64,000 nucleotides of DNA, from assembly GCA_023399375.1 (NCBI GenBank), contig JAEWPX010000007.1, forward strand, positions 21,294 to 85,293, read 5' to 3'. The notes under the pieces are model-generated. The model was given only the letters and a program-made list of their open reading frames with translations. It had not been told where the DNA came from and did not search any database. This stretch comes from Pseudomonadota bacterium. GTDB taxonomy: Bacteria > Desulfobacterota > Desulfovibrionia > Desulfovibrionales > Desulfovibrionaceae. Shown here piece by piece: positions 39,588-49,830 of this stretch; positions within the stretch are counted from its first letter, which is position 1, and each line of letters starts with the position of its first letter. A program made the translations under genes and the position numbers.

Positions 39588-40045
39588 TCAGGCCGGCGAC
39601 ATACGACGATGTGGCCGAACTCGTGGCGTTTGCCCAGGAGTGCCAGGAGTGCATGCCGTGGGAAAGCCATGGGCTGGTCATGAATCTGGACGGCGTCATT
39701 CATACCTATCTCGGCCTGCTGGAATCCCCTGCCGCCGATCTCTCTGTGGTCGATCTCGGGAACGGCATCTCCGGAGCTTGTGCCGTCATGGTCCAACCAT
39801 ACGCCTTGGACAAGGGTCTTTTGATCGCCTCGGAGTGGATGTGGCATATGCGCCCGTCTTTCCCTGAGGGCTTGGCCAAGCGGAAATGGATTGTCCGCAT
39901 GCTGGACCACATGCTCGATTGGTCCAGGTCGAAAGGGGCCCACGTTTTCAAAGCTAATACGGTCCATGGGGACAGCGCCCTGACTGCGCTTCTTGAGCGC
40001 CGGGGCATAGCTCCCATGGAAACCTCTTGCATCGGGAGGCTGTAA
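39584..40045 (+). CDS. GNAT acetyltransferase-like protein in the structural region
   Basis: 153 residues, overlapping both neighbours. MIRPATYDDVAELVAFAQEC is a GNAT-type N-terminus; GISGACAVMVQPYALDKGLLIASEWMWHM and VRMLDHMLDWSRSKGAHVFKANTVHGDSALTALLERRGI resemble the acetyl-CoA-binding core and final beta/alpha portion. Such genes are regularly found among podovirus ejection genes. Acetyltransferase activity is not demonstrated. Confidence 0.65.
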   Translation: MIRPATYDDVAELVAFAQECQECMPWESHGLVMNLDGVIHTYLGLLESPAADLSVVDLGNGISGACAVMVQPYALDKGLLIASEWMWHMRPSFPEGLAKRKWIVRMLDHMLDWSRSKGAHVFKANTVHGDSALTALLERRGIAPMETSCIGRL

Positions 40046-41130
40046 TGGGTCTCGAAACAGCAATTTCCGCCGGATCTTCTCTGGTCGGTGCCGGGGCTTC
40101 GCTGCTCGGGGGCTCCAATGCTTCCGACGCGGCCGAGTCCGCCAACAGGGACGCGCAGTACAACGCCAGCATGGACCGTCTGGCGCTCATGGTCGGGTTC
40201 GCCAACGCGTACAACGACTTTCAGGACAACACGCAAAACGCTCTGGCATCCCTGGCCACGGGCTACGGCGACGTCAGGAACTACGGCGACTACGCGCAAA
40301 ACGCCCTGGCCAACGCGTCAAACACCATTTCCGGCCTCAACGGGGTATGGGACAACGCGTACAACACCGGCATCGGATATTACGGCGATGCGCTCGGCAC
40401 CTGGGATAACGCGCTGTCGAGCATCTACAGTAATAATGCGCCATACCTCGCCCTCGGCAAGCAGGGTGCGGCCGGCTACTCCAAGTTGCTCACCGACCCG
40501 TCCAGCATCACCAGCGACCCCGGGTATCAGTTTGGGTTGAACCAGGGCGTCAGCGCCCTGGACCGTTCGGCCGCTGCAAAGGGGCTCCTCCTCTCCGGCC
40601 GCCAGCAAAAGGCGCTGGACCAGTACGGCCAGGACTATGGCCAGACGTACCTGGACAAGGTGCTGTCGCGCTACGGCACGGCTGTCGGCTACGGCCAGAC
40701 GGCCACGAACCAGGTGGACAACGCCGAGCTTGCGGCGGCCACGGGCAAGCAGGGCATCTACAGCAACATGGCCAACCTGGGCACCACCACGGCGACCGGA
40801 AAGACCAACGTCGGCAACGCGCTCGCGAACCTCGCGCAGTCCTCGGCGAACGCCTACATCAACACGGGGAACCAGCTCAACCAGAACACCACGTCGCAGT
40901 CGAGCGACTACAACACGCTGTCGAACCTGATTCAGCAGTTGTGGAGCAACACGGCGAACAACCTCGTGTCCGTGGACAGCGGGTCCAGCCAGTCGAGCGC
41001 CAGCACGGCCAGCGCCGAGGCGTCGAGCGAGAACAACGCCATTTCCGGTCTGGTCAACAGCCTGAACGGCGGCGTGAAAAACTACCTGACCGCGTCCGGG
41101 TACAACGGTACCCGCTATCCTTTGGGGTGA
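40045..41130 (+). CDS. Internal virion/DNA-ejection protein
   Basis: ATG 40045 follows CGGGAGG; 361 residues. The sequence is Ala/Gly/Asn/Ser-rich and low in charge, with repeats containing NAY/NALA and Tyr-Gly-Asp motifs (ATGYGDVRNYGDYAQNALANA). The N-terminus SAGSSLVGAGASLLGGSNASDAAESANRD is a typical phage internal protein start that could insert into membranes. It lies in the position of P22 gp7. Confidence 0.7.
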   Translation: MGLETAISAGSSLVGAGASLLGGSNASDAAESANRDAQYNASMDRLALMVGFANAYNDFQDNTQNALASLATGYGDVRNYGDYAQNALANASNTISGLNGVWDNAYNTGIGYYGDALGTWDNALSSIYSNNAPYLALGKQGAAGYSKLLTDPSSITSDPGYQFGLNQGVSALDRSAAAKGLLLSGRQQKALDQYGQDYGQTYLDKVLSRYGTAVGYGQTATNQVDNAELAAATGKQGIYSNMANLGTTTATGKTNVGNALANLAQSSANAYINTGNQLNQNTTSQSSDYNTLSNLIQQLWSNTANNLVSVDSGSSQSSASTASAEASSENNAISGLVNSLNGGVKNYLTASGYNGTRYPLG

Positions 41131-41134
41131 TGTC

Positions 41135-42130
41135 ATGGCCTATTTTCAAACGCCGACGCCGGTACAGATCGAGCCGATCGACCTGGGCCAGATCCAGAGC
41201 AACAACCTGCGTGCCCAGGCCTTGCAAATGCAAAACGCCGACGAGCAGCGCAAGCAAAATGCGCTGCTGCAATACAAAGACGCCATCAATTCCGGTCAGC
41301 CCCCGGATCAGGCAGCCAACGCCATCCGGGCCATCGCGCCGGACATGGCCGATAGGCTGTCGCAAAACCAGCTTCAAATTCGTTCGAGCCAAGCAGCCCT
41401 GGCCAACGACATGGACAAGTTCATCCAGACGCGCGTGCCCATGGCGAAGGATCAGGCCGGATGGGACACGGTGCTCAACGAGGCCTCCGGTCGGTACGGA
41501 ATCACCATCCCGGATAGCCTCAAGACGTACAGTCCGCAGCTGCAGCAGCAACTTTTGATGGGCGGTTTGTCGGCCACGCAGCGGATTGCGCTGGATCGCA
41601 CGGACAATACGTTGAAGGCGCAAGGTTACGCCCCCGGACAGGACCCGAGCACACTGCATACCCTGAACACAATGGGGCAGGAAAAATTGATGTTTCCGCT
41701 TCGCGTTGAACAAATCAAAACAGGCATCGCGAACACGCAGTCGGAGATGCAGAAGCGCGAAGAGCTTTACCCGATCCAAAAGCAGAATCTTGAGTCCGAA
41801 ATTCAGGCGCGCCAGGATCGCCGAAAGATCATCATGGTGCCTGATACAGCCAGCGATCCCAGCGGTTTGCTTGGGAAAAAAGTGCCTGGGATTCTTATCC
41901 CTGGGCAGAACGGGGAACCTGACTCTGTCATGCCGCTTCAGGGTCCATCGAGGGACATGGGTGGGCAGTCAGGGGGGCAAACCCCGACGTATGGGCCAAT
42001 GCCGACGCAGGGACAGGGGCAGGCCTCGCAATTCAAGACCGCTGACGACGTCAAGGCCGCCTACAAGGCCGGGAAGCTCAGTCGCGACCAGGCCAAGGCC
42101 ATTTTGCAGCAGCAGTTCAGGATGCAATGA
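41135..42130 (+). CDS. Gln-rich ejection protein
   Basis: 331 residues. Mostly long helices rich in Gln/Asn (AQALQMQNADEQRKQNALLQYKD, IKTGIANTQSEMQKREELYPIQKQN) and a flexible Gly/Gln-rich region near the end. It overlaps the start of the giant gene by 4 bp. This is the position and style of P22 gp20, which crosses the host envelope with DNA. Confidence 0.7.
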   Translation: MAYFQTPTPVQIEPIDLGQIQSNNLRAQALQMQNADEQRKQNALLQYKDAINSGQPPDQAANAIRAIAPDMADRLSQNQLQIRSSQAALANDMDKFIQTRVPMAKDQAGWDTVLNEASGRYGITIPDSLKTYSPQLQQQLLMGGLSATQRIALDRTDNTLKAQGYAPGQDPSTLHTLNTMGQEKLMFPLRVEQIKTGIANTQSEMQKREELYPIQKQNLESEIQARQDRRKIIMVPDTASDPSGLLGKKVPGILIPGQNGEPDSVMPLQGPSRDMGGQSGGQTPTYGPMPTQGQGQASQFKTADDVKAAYKAGKLSRDQAKAILQQQFRMQ

Positions 42131-45100
42131 TGCCGACAGCAGACGCTTTTCTCGACGGAAACGCCGATTCCTTCCTCGACGCGCCTTCGCCCGGCGGTTC
42201 CGCTGACGCCTTCCTCGACGCCGGGGACAAGGGGCTCTACCTGCGCACCATGGACTCCCTGGCCGGCGCTTCGGGCAAGGTCGCGGACATCATCAAGGCC
42301 GGGGCCGAAAGCGCAGCGCAGGGCGCGCGGCAGGGCTTCTGGCACCTCCCCGTGTCCGTGAATCGGGCCGTCGGCTTGGGGGACTTCCCCGGTACGCAGG
42401 CGGCCGAGCAAAAGGCCCAGGAGGCACAGCAGGAGTTTTCGCAGTCCGTCGAGGGCGCGCCGTTCTGGGAGCGCGTTGGGAAGTCGGCCGCGTTCGGTGC
42501 CGGACAGATGGCCGCCACGCTGCCGGCGGATATCTCCATAGGCTCTGGCGTCAAAGCGCTGCCCATGATCGGGCAAGCCGCCCAGGCACTCCCCTCTTTC
42601 GCGCTCGGCATGGGTGTTCGCAAGGCCGGCGACGAGGGGCCGCTCGGGTTCCCCGAAGGCGTGGCCGAAGGTCTGGCCATGCACGGCGTGGGCGGGCTCG
42701 GGCAAAACCTGTCCGTGGTGCCGCGCGTCGCGACGCAGGCCGCCGGGCAGGGCGCGCTTGCCGCCGGCATGACCACGGCCGACACGCTGGCGAAGACCGG
42801 CGCGCTCCCAACCGTGGATCAGGTGCTCGAGGCCGGCGCGACCGGCGCGGCCATGGGTCTTCCCTTCGGCCTCGCCCCGGGCAAGATGGGCGTGGAGCGG
42901 CCGCGAGACAGCGGCGTGCGCATCGACACGCGCGAGGCTGTGGATTCGTTGCACGGCATGGCTGACGCTGCCGAGGTCGCTCGCCTCAACGCCACGGCGT
43001 TTCCCGGTTCCAGCGAGGGAAACCGGCTTTCTCCCGAGCAGTTCGGCGCGTTCCTGACCGACACGCCGGCCGGGCAGGCGCTTTCCGCCACCATCGCCGA
43101 CCTGCGCGCCTCGGGCCAGGACGCGCTGGCGGACAAGTTGCAGGTCACCAGCGCCAACGCGGGCGGGCACGTCGAGGGCTCCAGGCACTACAAGGGCCAA
43201 GCCGTGGACATCAATTCCAAGGCCCTCACGCCGGACGAACAGGCTGCTATTGCCGAGGCGGCCAAACGGCACGGCCTCGTGCGCGACGTGGACGGTGAAC
43301 CCTGGCATTTCAGCTACCGTGGCCAGTCCGGCGGCGACGCCGACTATCTGGCCCGGGTGCGGCAGGCGGAGAGCGGCGGCGACGACAACGCCCGGGCCGC
43401 AACCTCTTCGGCCTCCGGCCCCTACCAGTTCACGGATGGCACTTGGCGCGCCATGGTCCAGCAGTACGGCAAGGACTACGGCCTGACCCTGGACGGCAAG
43501 GCCGATCCGGCGCAGCAGGCCACGGCCGCCGCCCTGCTCACCCGCGACAACCGCGACGCCCTGCGCTCATCCCTGGGCCGCGAGCCGAGCGACGGTGACC
43601 TGTACCTTGCGCATGTGTTCGGACGTACTGGCGCTGAGCGCATGCTCGACGGCATGGCCGAAAATCCCAGTGCCGAGGCCATCGGCTACGCCAGCCCGGC
43701 CACGGTCCGGGCGAACCGCTCCATCTTCTTCGCCAAGGACCACACGCGCACGCTCCAGGAAGTTTATGACCTCCTGGCGGCCAAGGTCGCGCCAAAGGAC
43801 GGCGAGACGCCCCGGGCAGAGGCCGGCGCGCGCGGCGCGCTGCCGACCGTGGACGCCGTGCTGGACGGTCCGCAGCCGACCGACGCTTGGCCCATGCGCC
43901 CGGAGCTGGCCGCCCTGCGCGGCGACATGGAGACGCGCGTCCCTGGCGTCGTGGAGGGCCAAGGCAGCCCCTGGGACATGCGGCCCCCGGCGGCGCGCAT
44001 CGACGAGGCTTTCGGCGCGGACACGCCGCTTGGCCGGCAATCCGAACTGGCATCGCTGCGCCAGGACATCATTTCCCGCGACGTGACGGCCAGGGCCGCC
44101 GACGAGATGGGCGCGCCCGTGCCGGCGACGGAAGCGGCCAGGATCGGCGCGCGCCCGGCGCTGCCCGAGGGACAGGGCTTCGACATGGTGCCGGACGCCA
44201 TGCGCCAGGACCGCTTGCCGGCGCGCCTCGAGGACGCCCCGACCATGCCGGCGCAGACAGGAGACGTGCGGTTCCACCTCAACGAGAAGTCGGCCGAGTC
44301 CTTCCGGGGCATCGCACCCGAGGACGTGGCGCACGGCATCGACGGGTACACCAAGGCCGCGCCCGGGGGCGCCCCGGTGCAGATCGTGCGGACGCAGGCC
44401 GAACTGCCGCCGCATATCCTGGAGGAGTACCGGCGCTCCGGGGAAACCGGAGCCATCGAGGGCGTGTACGACCGCAGCACGCGGCGCGTGCTGCTCGTCT
44501 CCGACAACCTGGAAAGCAAGACCAGGACCGGAGAAATCTGGCTCCACGAGAACGTGGCGCACCACGGCCTGCGCGCCGTGTTTAGGACGGACAAGAATTT
44601 CGACAAGTTCCTCATGCGCAACGCCAAGGAGTTCGGCTACGGCTCCGATCATATCGCCATGGAGGAGTACATTGCCCGGCTGGCCGAGCGCATGAACGTC
44701 GGCGAGGCCCTGAAGCCCCAGGAACGCAGCCTGTGGGGCAGGTTCGTGGACTACGTGCGCGGCTGGCTGGTCAAGCATGGGTGGGCCACGCCGAAGCAGG
44801 CGGACCTTGAAAGCCTGTTGCGGGATTCCCTGGTGCGCATGAGCCTGGAGAAGCCCGGCCAGGGTGCGGAGACTGGCGCTCGGTTCAGTGTGGCCGGGCA
44901 GGGCCAGGACTACCAGCGCGACCGCATCGCCTTTGACGGCCAACCGCGCGAGCCCCTCGGGGAGCGCGCCAAGGACCTGGGCCGCGAGGCGTATCGCCGG
45001 ATCGTGAACAAGGACCAGTCTATCGTGGACCTCGCGCGCCGCGCCGACTCCGTGGCGGCGCAGGACATCGAGAACCAGATCCGGCGCATGCGCGGCCTGG

Positions 45101-47685
45101 GCGGCATCGCCGAGGAGATGCTCGCCGGCAAGGGCGCGCTGCGCTACGGCGTGGACGGCCAGGAGACGACCTACGTCCCTGGCACGAAGTCCCTCAAGGA
45201 CATTCTGTCCCCGCTCAAAACGCAGGAGCAATACCGCGACTATGAGAGCCTGCGCGCGGCCGAACGCGAGCGGGCGCTCGCCATCCACAGGCCGGAACTC
45301 GTCGGCAATGACCGGGCCCGGGCCGAATTCGAAATTTCGCGCCTGGAACGCAAATACGGCCCGGACGGTATGGCCATGCTGCGCGGCGTGTCCGCGGCGC
45401 ACAGGCAGTTTGAGCGCGACGCCATCCTGACGCCGCTCCACGAGGCCGGATGGGTTTCCAAGGCGGCCTATGACGCCATCCTCAAGGCCCCGGAGAGCGA
45501 GTATTACGCCAGCTTCTCCCGGGAAATGGAGGACGTCGAGAGCCAGGCCGTGGGCTCGCGCGACGTGGTGCGCAAGATCAAGGGCAGCGAGCGCAAGGTA
45601 CTGCCGTCCACGGAAGCGACCATCGCCAACGTGACCCGGGCCGTGAAGCTGGTGGAGACGCTCAAGCTGCACCAGCAGATCGTCAGCCTGCGCGACCTGA
45701 CGCCCGACCTCGCCCAGGAGATCAAGCTCTACAAGAAGGGCGGCCTCGCCCCGCGCGATGCGCTGGTGACGGTGCAGAACGGCCAGAAGACCTACTGGAA
45801 AGTGCCGTCAGACGTGGCCAAGGCGCTCGACGCCTTCAACCCGCGCGAGGTCAACGTCATCGTCAAGGCGCTGTCCTACCCGGCCAAATGGCTGCGCGCC
45901 GGGGCCACGCTCGGCCTGGAGTTCATCGCCCGCAACCCGATGCGCGACCAGATCAGCGCCTTTGTCTTTTCCAAGTACGGCTACAACCCCTTTACGGACT
46001 TCGCTCGCGGCATCTTCCACACCATCAAGGGCGAGGTCGGCGGCGGCTCGGATTGGTACAGCGAATGGCGCGCCTCCGGCGGCGCGGAATCTTTTTTCAC
46101 TTCCTTGGACCGGGACGCGGTGCGCGTGACCACAAAAGATCTCGTAGCCTACCGAACGGGTAAAGACGCCATTGGGAAGTACGTCAAGAATCCTTTTAAG
46201 GCTCTTGAATTGATACGAGATAGCTTGGCTGCGACTTCGGAATTTTTCGAAAAGGGCACGCGCGTCGGCGCGTTCATCAAGGCCCGGGAGAAGGGCGCGA
46301 CGCCTCTGGAGGCCATGGGCGAGTCCCGGGACATCACCCTCGATTTCTCGCGCATGGGCGCGGACACGAAGGTCCTGAACCAGCTCGTGGCCTTCTGGAA
46401 CGCGAACGTGCAGGGCGTGGACAAGATGGCGCGGGCGCTCAAGGAGCGGCCCGGGATGACGCTCCTGCGCGCCGGCCTGGGCCTGACGCTGCCGTCCGTC
46501 ACCCTGGCCATGATGAACCAGGGCCAGCAGTGGTACGAGGAGTTGCCGAGCTGGCAGAAGGACTATTTCTGGTGCTTCAAAATCAACAACACGATCCTTC
46601 GCGTCCCCAAGCCGTTCGAGCTCGGCGTCCTCTTCGGCTCCCTGCCGGAGCGCATCGTGGACTTCGCCTACAGGCGCGACCCGCAGGGGTTCAAGGACGT
46701 GGCCCGGGCCGCGGCGGATGCGCTTACCCCCGGCTGGATGCCCACGGCGGCGCTGCCCGTGGTCGAGTCTATCGCCAACTACTCGTTTTTCAGCGGCAAG
46801 CCCCTGGAGAACCAGGCCGTGCAGTCGCTGCCGCCTGGGATGCGGGCCACGGCCGGGACGTCGGAGCTCTTCAAGCGGGCGGGAACGCTCACGGACATAT
46901 CTCCCATCAAGATGGAAAACTGGTTCCGGGCCTGGACGGGCAGCATGGGCAAGCTGGCGCTCGACGCGTCGGGTCTGGCACTACGCGATCCGAACGTGCC
47001 GCCCGTAGCGCGCACCGCGGCCGACATCCCCCTTGTGCGCGCGGCCGTGGCCAGGGAGCCCATCGGCTCGGGCAGCGAGTCCGTGGACCGCTTCTACAAC
47101 AACATGGGCGAAGCGACGCAGGCGCAGCAGGGACGCAAGGCGCTCCTTGAAGCCGGGGACAAGGCCGGGGCGGACCAGTACGACCGCAACGCCTTTTTCG
47201 CGCCGGCGGCCCGGGCGCTGTCCGCCAAGATGAGCGACATGCGCGCCGAGATCGCCGGCATCCAGCAGGCCATGGACATCACGTCCGAGGATAAGCGCCA
47301 GCGTATCGACGCCATCAACCGGCAAATGACCACGGCGGCCCGGGAGTTCGACGAGGCGTACCGGACCGGGAACATCACCCCGGAGATTCTGTACCTCGGC
47401 GAGCGGTCCCGCGTGCACGAAGCCCTGGACCAATACAAGGAGCTTGTGCAGGCCGGCCGCGTCGATGAGGCAAGGTCGCTGGTCAAAAGCGCAGGCCTCG
47501 ACACCAAGGCGGGTCTCGTCAAATGGGCCGATGCCGCCATGGCCCAGGCCGGGAAGATTCGCAAGGCGGCCGAGGACAACCCCCGCCTGTCCGGCGCGCA
47601 GCGCGCCGCCTACTTGGCCCAGGCCGACAGAATCACGCAAACGGCCCTGGCCGAATTTCAGAAACGCATGGGAGGTGCACGGTAA
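42127..47685 (+). CDS. Giant 1852-residue ejection protein with two peptidoglycan hydrolase domains
   Basis: Residues ~335-400 form an M15 (VanY/D-Ala-D-Ala)-type peptidase with H-x6-D (SRHYKGQAVD) and EPWHFSY. Residues ~405-500 form an SLT-type lytic transglycosylase with the catalytic Glu in RQAESGG and the SASGPYQFTDGTW motif. The region ~720-840 has the conserved GEIWLHENVAHHG, possibly a metallopeptidase-like HExxH relative, and residues ~1255-1600 match the LPD38-type domain (LDFSRMGADTKVLNQLVAFWNANVQG). The end is a helical tail. It is probably ejected with the DNA to open the cell wall. Confidence 0.85.
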   Translation: MMPTADAFLDGNADSFLDAPSPGGSADAFLDAGDKGLYLRTMDSLAGASGKVADIIKAGAESAAQGARQGFWHLPVSVNRAVGLGDFPGTQAAEQKAQEAQQEFSQSVEGAPFWERVGKSAAFGAGQMAATLPADISIGSGVKALPMIGQAAQALPSFALGMGVRKAGDEGPLGFPEGVAEGLAMHGVGGLGQNLSVVPRVATQAAGQGALAAGMTTADTLAKTGALPTVDQVLEAGATGAAMGLPFGLAPGKMGVERPRDSGVRIDTREAVDSLHGMADAAEVARLNATAFPGSSEGNRLSPEQFGAFLTDTPAGQALSATIADLRASGQDALADKLQVTSANAGGHVEGSRHYKGQAVDINSKALTPDEQAAIAEAAKRHGLVRDVDGEPWHFSYRGQSGGDADYLARVRQAESGGDDNARAATSSASGPYQFTDGTWRAMVQQYGKDYGLTLDGKADPAQQATAAALLTRDNRDALRSSLGREPSDGDLYLAHVFGRTGAERMLDGMAENPSAEAIGYASPATVRANRSIFFAKDHTRTLQEVYDLLAAKVAPKDGETPRAEAGARGALPTVDAVLDGPQPTDAWPMRPELAALRGDMETRVPGVVEGQGSPWDMRPPAARIDEAFGADTPLGRQSELASLRQDIISRDVTARAADEMGAPVPATEAARIGARPALPEGQGFDMVPDAMRQDRLPARLEDAPTMPAQTGDVRFHLNEKSAESFRGIAPEDVAHGIDGYTKAAPGGAPVQIVRTQAELPPHILEEYRRSGETGAIEGVYDRSTRRVLLVSDNLESKTRTGEIWLHENVAHHGLRAVFRTDKNFDKFLMRNAKEFGYGSDHIAMEEYIARLAERMNVGEALKPQERSLWGRFVDYVRGWLVKHGWATPKQADLESLLRDSLVRMSLEKPGQGAETGARFSVAGQGQDYQRDRIAFDGQPREPLGERAKDLGREAYRRIVNKDQSIVDLARRADSVAAQDIENQIRRMRGLGGIAEEMLAGKGALRYGVDGQETTYVPGTKSLKDILSPLKTQEQYRDYESLRAAERERALAIHRPELVGNDRARAEFEISRLERKYGPDGMAMLRGVSAAHRQFERDAILTPLHEAGWVSKAAYDAILKAPESEYYASFSREMEDVESQAVGSRDVVRKIKGSERKVLPSTEATIANVTRAVKLVETLKLHQQIVSLRDLTPDLAQEIKLYKKGGLAPRDALVTVQNGQKTYWKVPSDVAKALDAFNPREVNVIVKALSYPAKWLRAGATLGLEFIARNPMRDQISAFVFSKYGYNPFTDFARGIFHTIKGEVGGGSDWYSEWRASGGAESFFTSLDRDAVRVTTKDLVAYRTGKDAIGKYVKNPFKALELIRDSLAATSEFFEKGTRVGAFIKAREKGATPLEAMGESRDITLDFSRMGADTKVLNQLVAFWNANVQGVDKMARALKERPGMTLLRAGLGLTLPSVTLAMMNQGQQWYEELPSWQKDYFWCFKINNTILRVPKPFELGVLFGSLPERIVDFAYRRDPQGFKDVARAAADALTPGWMPTAALPVVESIANYSFFSGKPLENQAVQSLPPGMRATAGTSELFKRAGTLTDISPIKMENWFRAWTGSMGKLALDASGLALRDPNVPPVARTAADIPLVRAAVAREPIGSGSESVDRFYNNMGEATQAQQGRKALLEAGDKAGADQYDRNAFFAPAARALSAKMSDMRAEIAGIQQAMDITSEDKRQRIDAINRQMTTAAREFDEAYRTGNITPEILYLGERSRVHEALDQYKELVQAGRVDEARSLVKSAGLDTKAGLVKWADAAMAQAGKIRKAAEDNPRLSGAQRAAYLAQADRITQTALAEFQKRMGGAR

Positions 47686-48284
47686 TGGCCGTCTACACGC
47701 TTCTTCTCCAACCCCGCTTCCGCTCCCTGCTCGCGGATGGAACGCCCAACTCCGGCGGCCGGGTCTACACCTACGCCGCCGGAACGCTGGTGCCGCTTGC
47801 GAGTTACGTCAATGCGGCATGCACAGCGGCGAACACCAACCCGGTCATCCTGGACGCCCAGGGCGAGGCCGACATCTGGATCCCTGGCCCCTACAAGTTG
47901 GTGGTCCAGGACGCCAACGGCGTGCAGCAGTACGCCGTGGACAATCTGTACGGCCTGACCGGAGCAAGCGCCGCCAGCATCCCGGCGCAGGAGCCCGGCC
48001 GCTATCTGGTGTGGGATTCCGTGGACGGCCAGTTCAAGAACTCCGACATGCCCGCGGTCGACGTGGAGGCCGCAGTCAGGGCGTTCAATACCGTGACCAT
48101 CCTGGGCGGCGGCTTGGTCGCGGCCGACGCCGGCGACGCCTCGGCCGGCGTGCTGGCCGACAAGCTTCAGGTCGGCCCGGGCGTAGCCAAGTCCGTCGAA
48201 ACGGATGGCGAGGGCGTCAAGCGCGTTCGGCTGAGAAGCCCCGGGGCTACGCTTTTCATCCTGCAAAACTATGTTACCCCATAG
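47685..48284 (+). CDS. Tail fibre/spike head-binding protein
   Basis: 199 residues from ATG 47685. LLADGTPNSGGRVYTYAAGTLVPLASY, NTNPVILDAQGEADIWIPGPYKLVVQDANG is the P22-tailspike-like head-binding pattern. It lacks a receptor-binding beta-helix, so the receptor part may be in the following proteins, as in multi-subunit adhesin systems. Confidence 0.8.
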   Translation: MAVYTLLLQPRFRSLLADGTPNSGGRVYTYAAGTLVPLASYVNAACTAANTNPVILDAQGEADIWIPGPYKLVVQDANGVQQYAVDNLYGLTGASAASIPAQEPGRYLVWDSVDGQFKNSDMPAVDVEAAVRAFNTVTILGGGLVAADAGDASAGVLADKLQVGPGVAKSVETDGEGVKRVRLRSPGATLFILQNYVTP

Positions 48285-48292
48285 GAGTTGAT

Positions 48293-48697
48293 ATGGCCGA
48301 GAATCCCAATTGCACCGATGCCCCCATCGATGCGTTCGCGCAGCTCACCAGCACGTCGTCCACGTCCACGCCGACGTCTGTCTACACGGGCCCGGCGGCG
48401 TCCAGCACGTCCACGGGAGGCGCGAAGGTCGGCGTGTTTAAGGCGATCTCCACGGACACCACGCAGGCGATTGCCCTGGCCGTCTACAAGACAATCTCAT
48501 CCATGGACTACCTGGTCGGCTTCGTCTCCATCCCCCAGGCGTCCGGCGCGACGCTGCCTGCCATCGTGGACATCCTGGACGAACTGTGGGGCGACATCAT
48601 GAACCTCGGGGCCGGCACGACGATCAAGGTCATGCCCGCCGTGGCCCCGGCCAGCGGGAAAATCGTCAACATTCAGCTTGAAGGCGCGACCTTCTAG
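48293..48697 (+). CDS. Tail-associated hypothetical protein
   Basis: 134 residues from ATG 48293, preceded by AGGAG. Very Ser/Thr-rich near the N-terminus (QLTSTSSTSTPTSVYTGP), then a hydrophobic segment and a beta end. It could be a small fibre connector. Not recognised. Confidence 0.6.
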   Translation: MAENPNCTDAPIDAFAQLTSTSSTSTPTSVYTGPAASSTSTGGAKVGVFKAISTDTTQAIALAVYKTISSMDYLVGFVSIPQASGATLPAIVDILDELWGDIMNLGAGTTIKVMPAVAPASGKIVNIQLEGATF

Positions 48698-48708
48698 AGG
48701 AGGGCATC

Positions 48709-49827
48709 ATGGACGTTCTTCCTTCCGGGGCAAGGTCCGTTGCAACCTCTTCCGGCTGGTCCGGCACGCAATGGAGCAGCCCGATCGATATTGCGCCGGC
48801 CGGAAAAAACGCCGCTGGGCTGTTCGACCTTTACCCGTCCCTGGGCGACACCACTATTTCCGTGGCCACCAACGTCCCCACCACGCAGGATGGTCCGATC
48901 CAGGTGGCCCGATATGGCGCGCTGACGCTCAATGCGCTCCTGTCCGTCACCAACCGCTGCCGGGGTTTGATCCTCTTGTGCGATTCGCTGACCATCGGCG
49001 CGGCCGGCGGCATCTCCATGACCGGCAAGGGCGCGAAAGGTCACGCCGGATGGACCATCGCTGATTTGACCATCCCGAGCTCTGTTGCGCTCTCCGCAAA
49101 ATATGGTTCGTTCCGCAAAGCCAAAAAAGCGATCTCCGACGCAGGGTGGTTTGTTGGGGACCCAAACCTATGGGCGTTCCCGCCTGCCGACCTCGTGGCG
49201 CTCGGTGTTTCTGGGGCGATCACAGCGGGAGCGGTCGCGCTCATCACTGCGTCTGGATGCGGAGCGAGGACTCTAGGCGGATATTATGCGTCCTCGAGCG
49301 ACGTTGGCACAACGGGAGCTGCCGGGTCAAACGCTCCAGGAGGAGGCGGCACGGGCGGATATTACAACGGAGGGTCTGCCGTACAGACCGGTCCAGGCCG
49401 GGCTGGCTACCCCTGGGGGGGCGGTTCTGGTGGAGATGGCAGTTCCACTACCGGGATATTCGATAATCTTGCTGGTGATTTTTGCGGACAGGGCGGGAAA
49501 GGGAGCGGCTACGGGGCTGGAAATCCTGCCGGGAATGGTTCTGTGTCCGGTGTCGGCGGCGTGCTGGTTATCGTTTGCCGAGGCAATGCCGCCATTGCCT
49601 CGGGCGGGATCATCCAAGCGGACGGTATGCCCTCTGTCGCCGGCAGTTACACCAGCGGCGGCGCATCAGGTGGGGGGCGTGCGTGTCTGATTTACGGGGG
49701 CACGCTCTCCAATGCCGGCACAATTCGCGCCAACGGGGGCGCTTACGCTGCCGGCTCATACCACGGTGGTGCTGGTGGCGCGGGAACTGCTGATACCAAG
49801 ACCTTTGCCCAAATGGGGTGGACCTAA
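48709..49827 (+). CDS. Glycine-rich tail adhesin
   Basis: 372 residues. The C-terminal half is dominated by Gly-rich runs (GSNAPGGGGTGGYYNGGS, GPGRAGYPWGGGSGGDGSS, ASGGGRACLIYGG) separated by short loops. This resembles the polyglycine-helix adhesins of T4-like S16/gp38 type, where variable loops recognise surface sugars. It stands among fibre genes and is the likely receptor-binding tip. Confidence 0.7.
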   Translation: MDVLPSGARSVATSSGWSGTQWSSPIDIAPAGKNAAGLFDLYPSLGDTTISVATNVPTTQDGPIQVARYGALTLNALLSVTNRCRGLILLCDSLTIGAAGGISMTGKGAKGHAGWTIADLTIPSSVALSAKYGSFRKAKKAISDAGWFVGDPNLWAFPPADLVALGVSGAITAGAVALITASGCGARTLGGYYASSSDVGTTGAAGSNAPGGGGTGGYYNGGSAVQTGPGRAGYPWGGGSGGDGSSTTGIFDNLAGDFCGQGGKGSGYGAGNPAGNGSVSGVGGVLVIVCRGNAAIASGGIIQADGMPSVAGSYTSGGASGGGRACLIYGGTLSNAGTIRANGGAYAAGSYHGGAGGAGTADTKTFAQMGWT

Positions 49828-49830
49828 GCC

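Noticed and set aside
43567..45672. 701-codon minus-strand frame inside the giant gene
   Set aside because: Antisense shadow of the ejection protein, no start signal.
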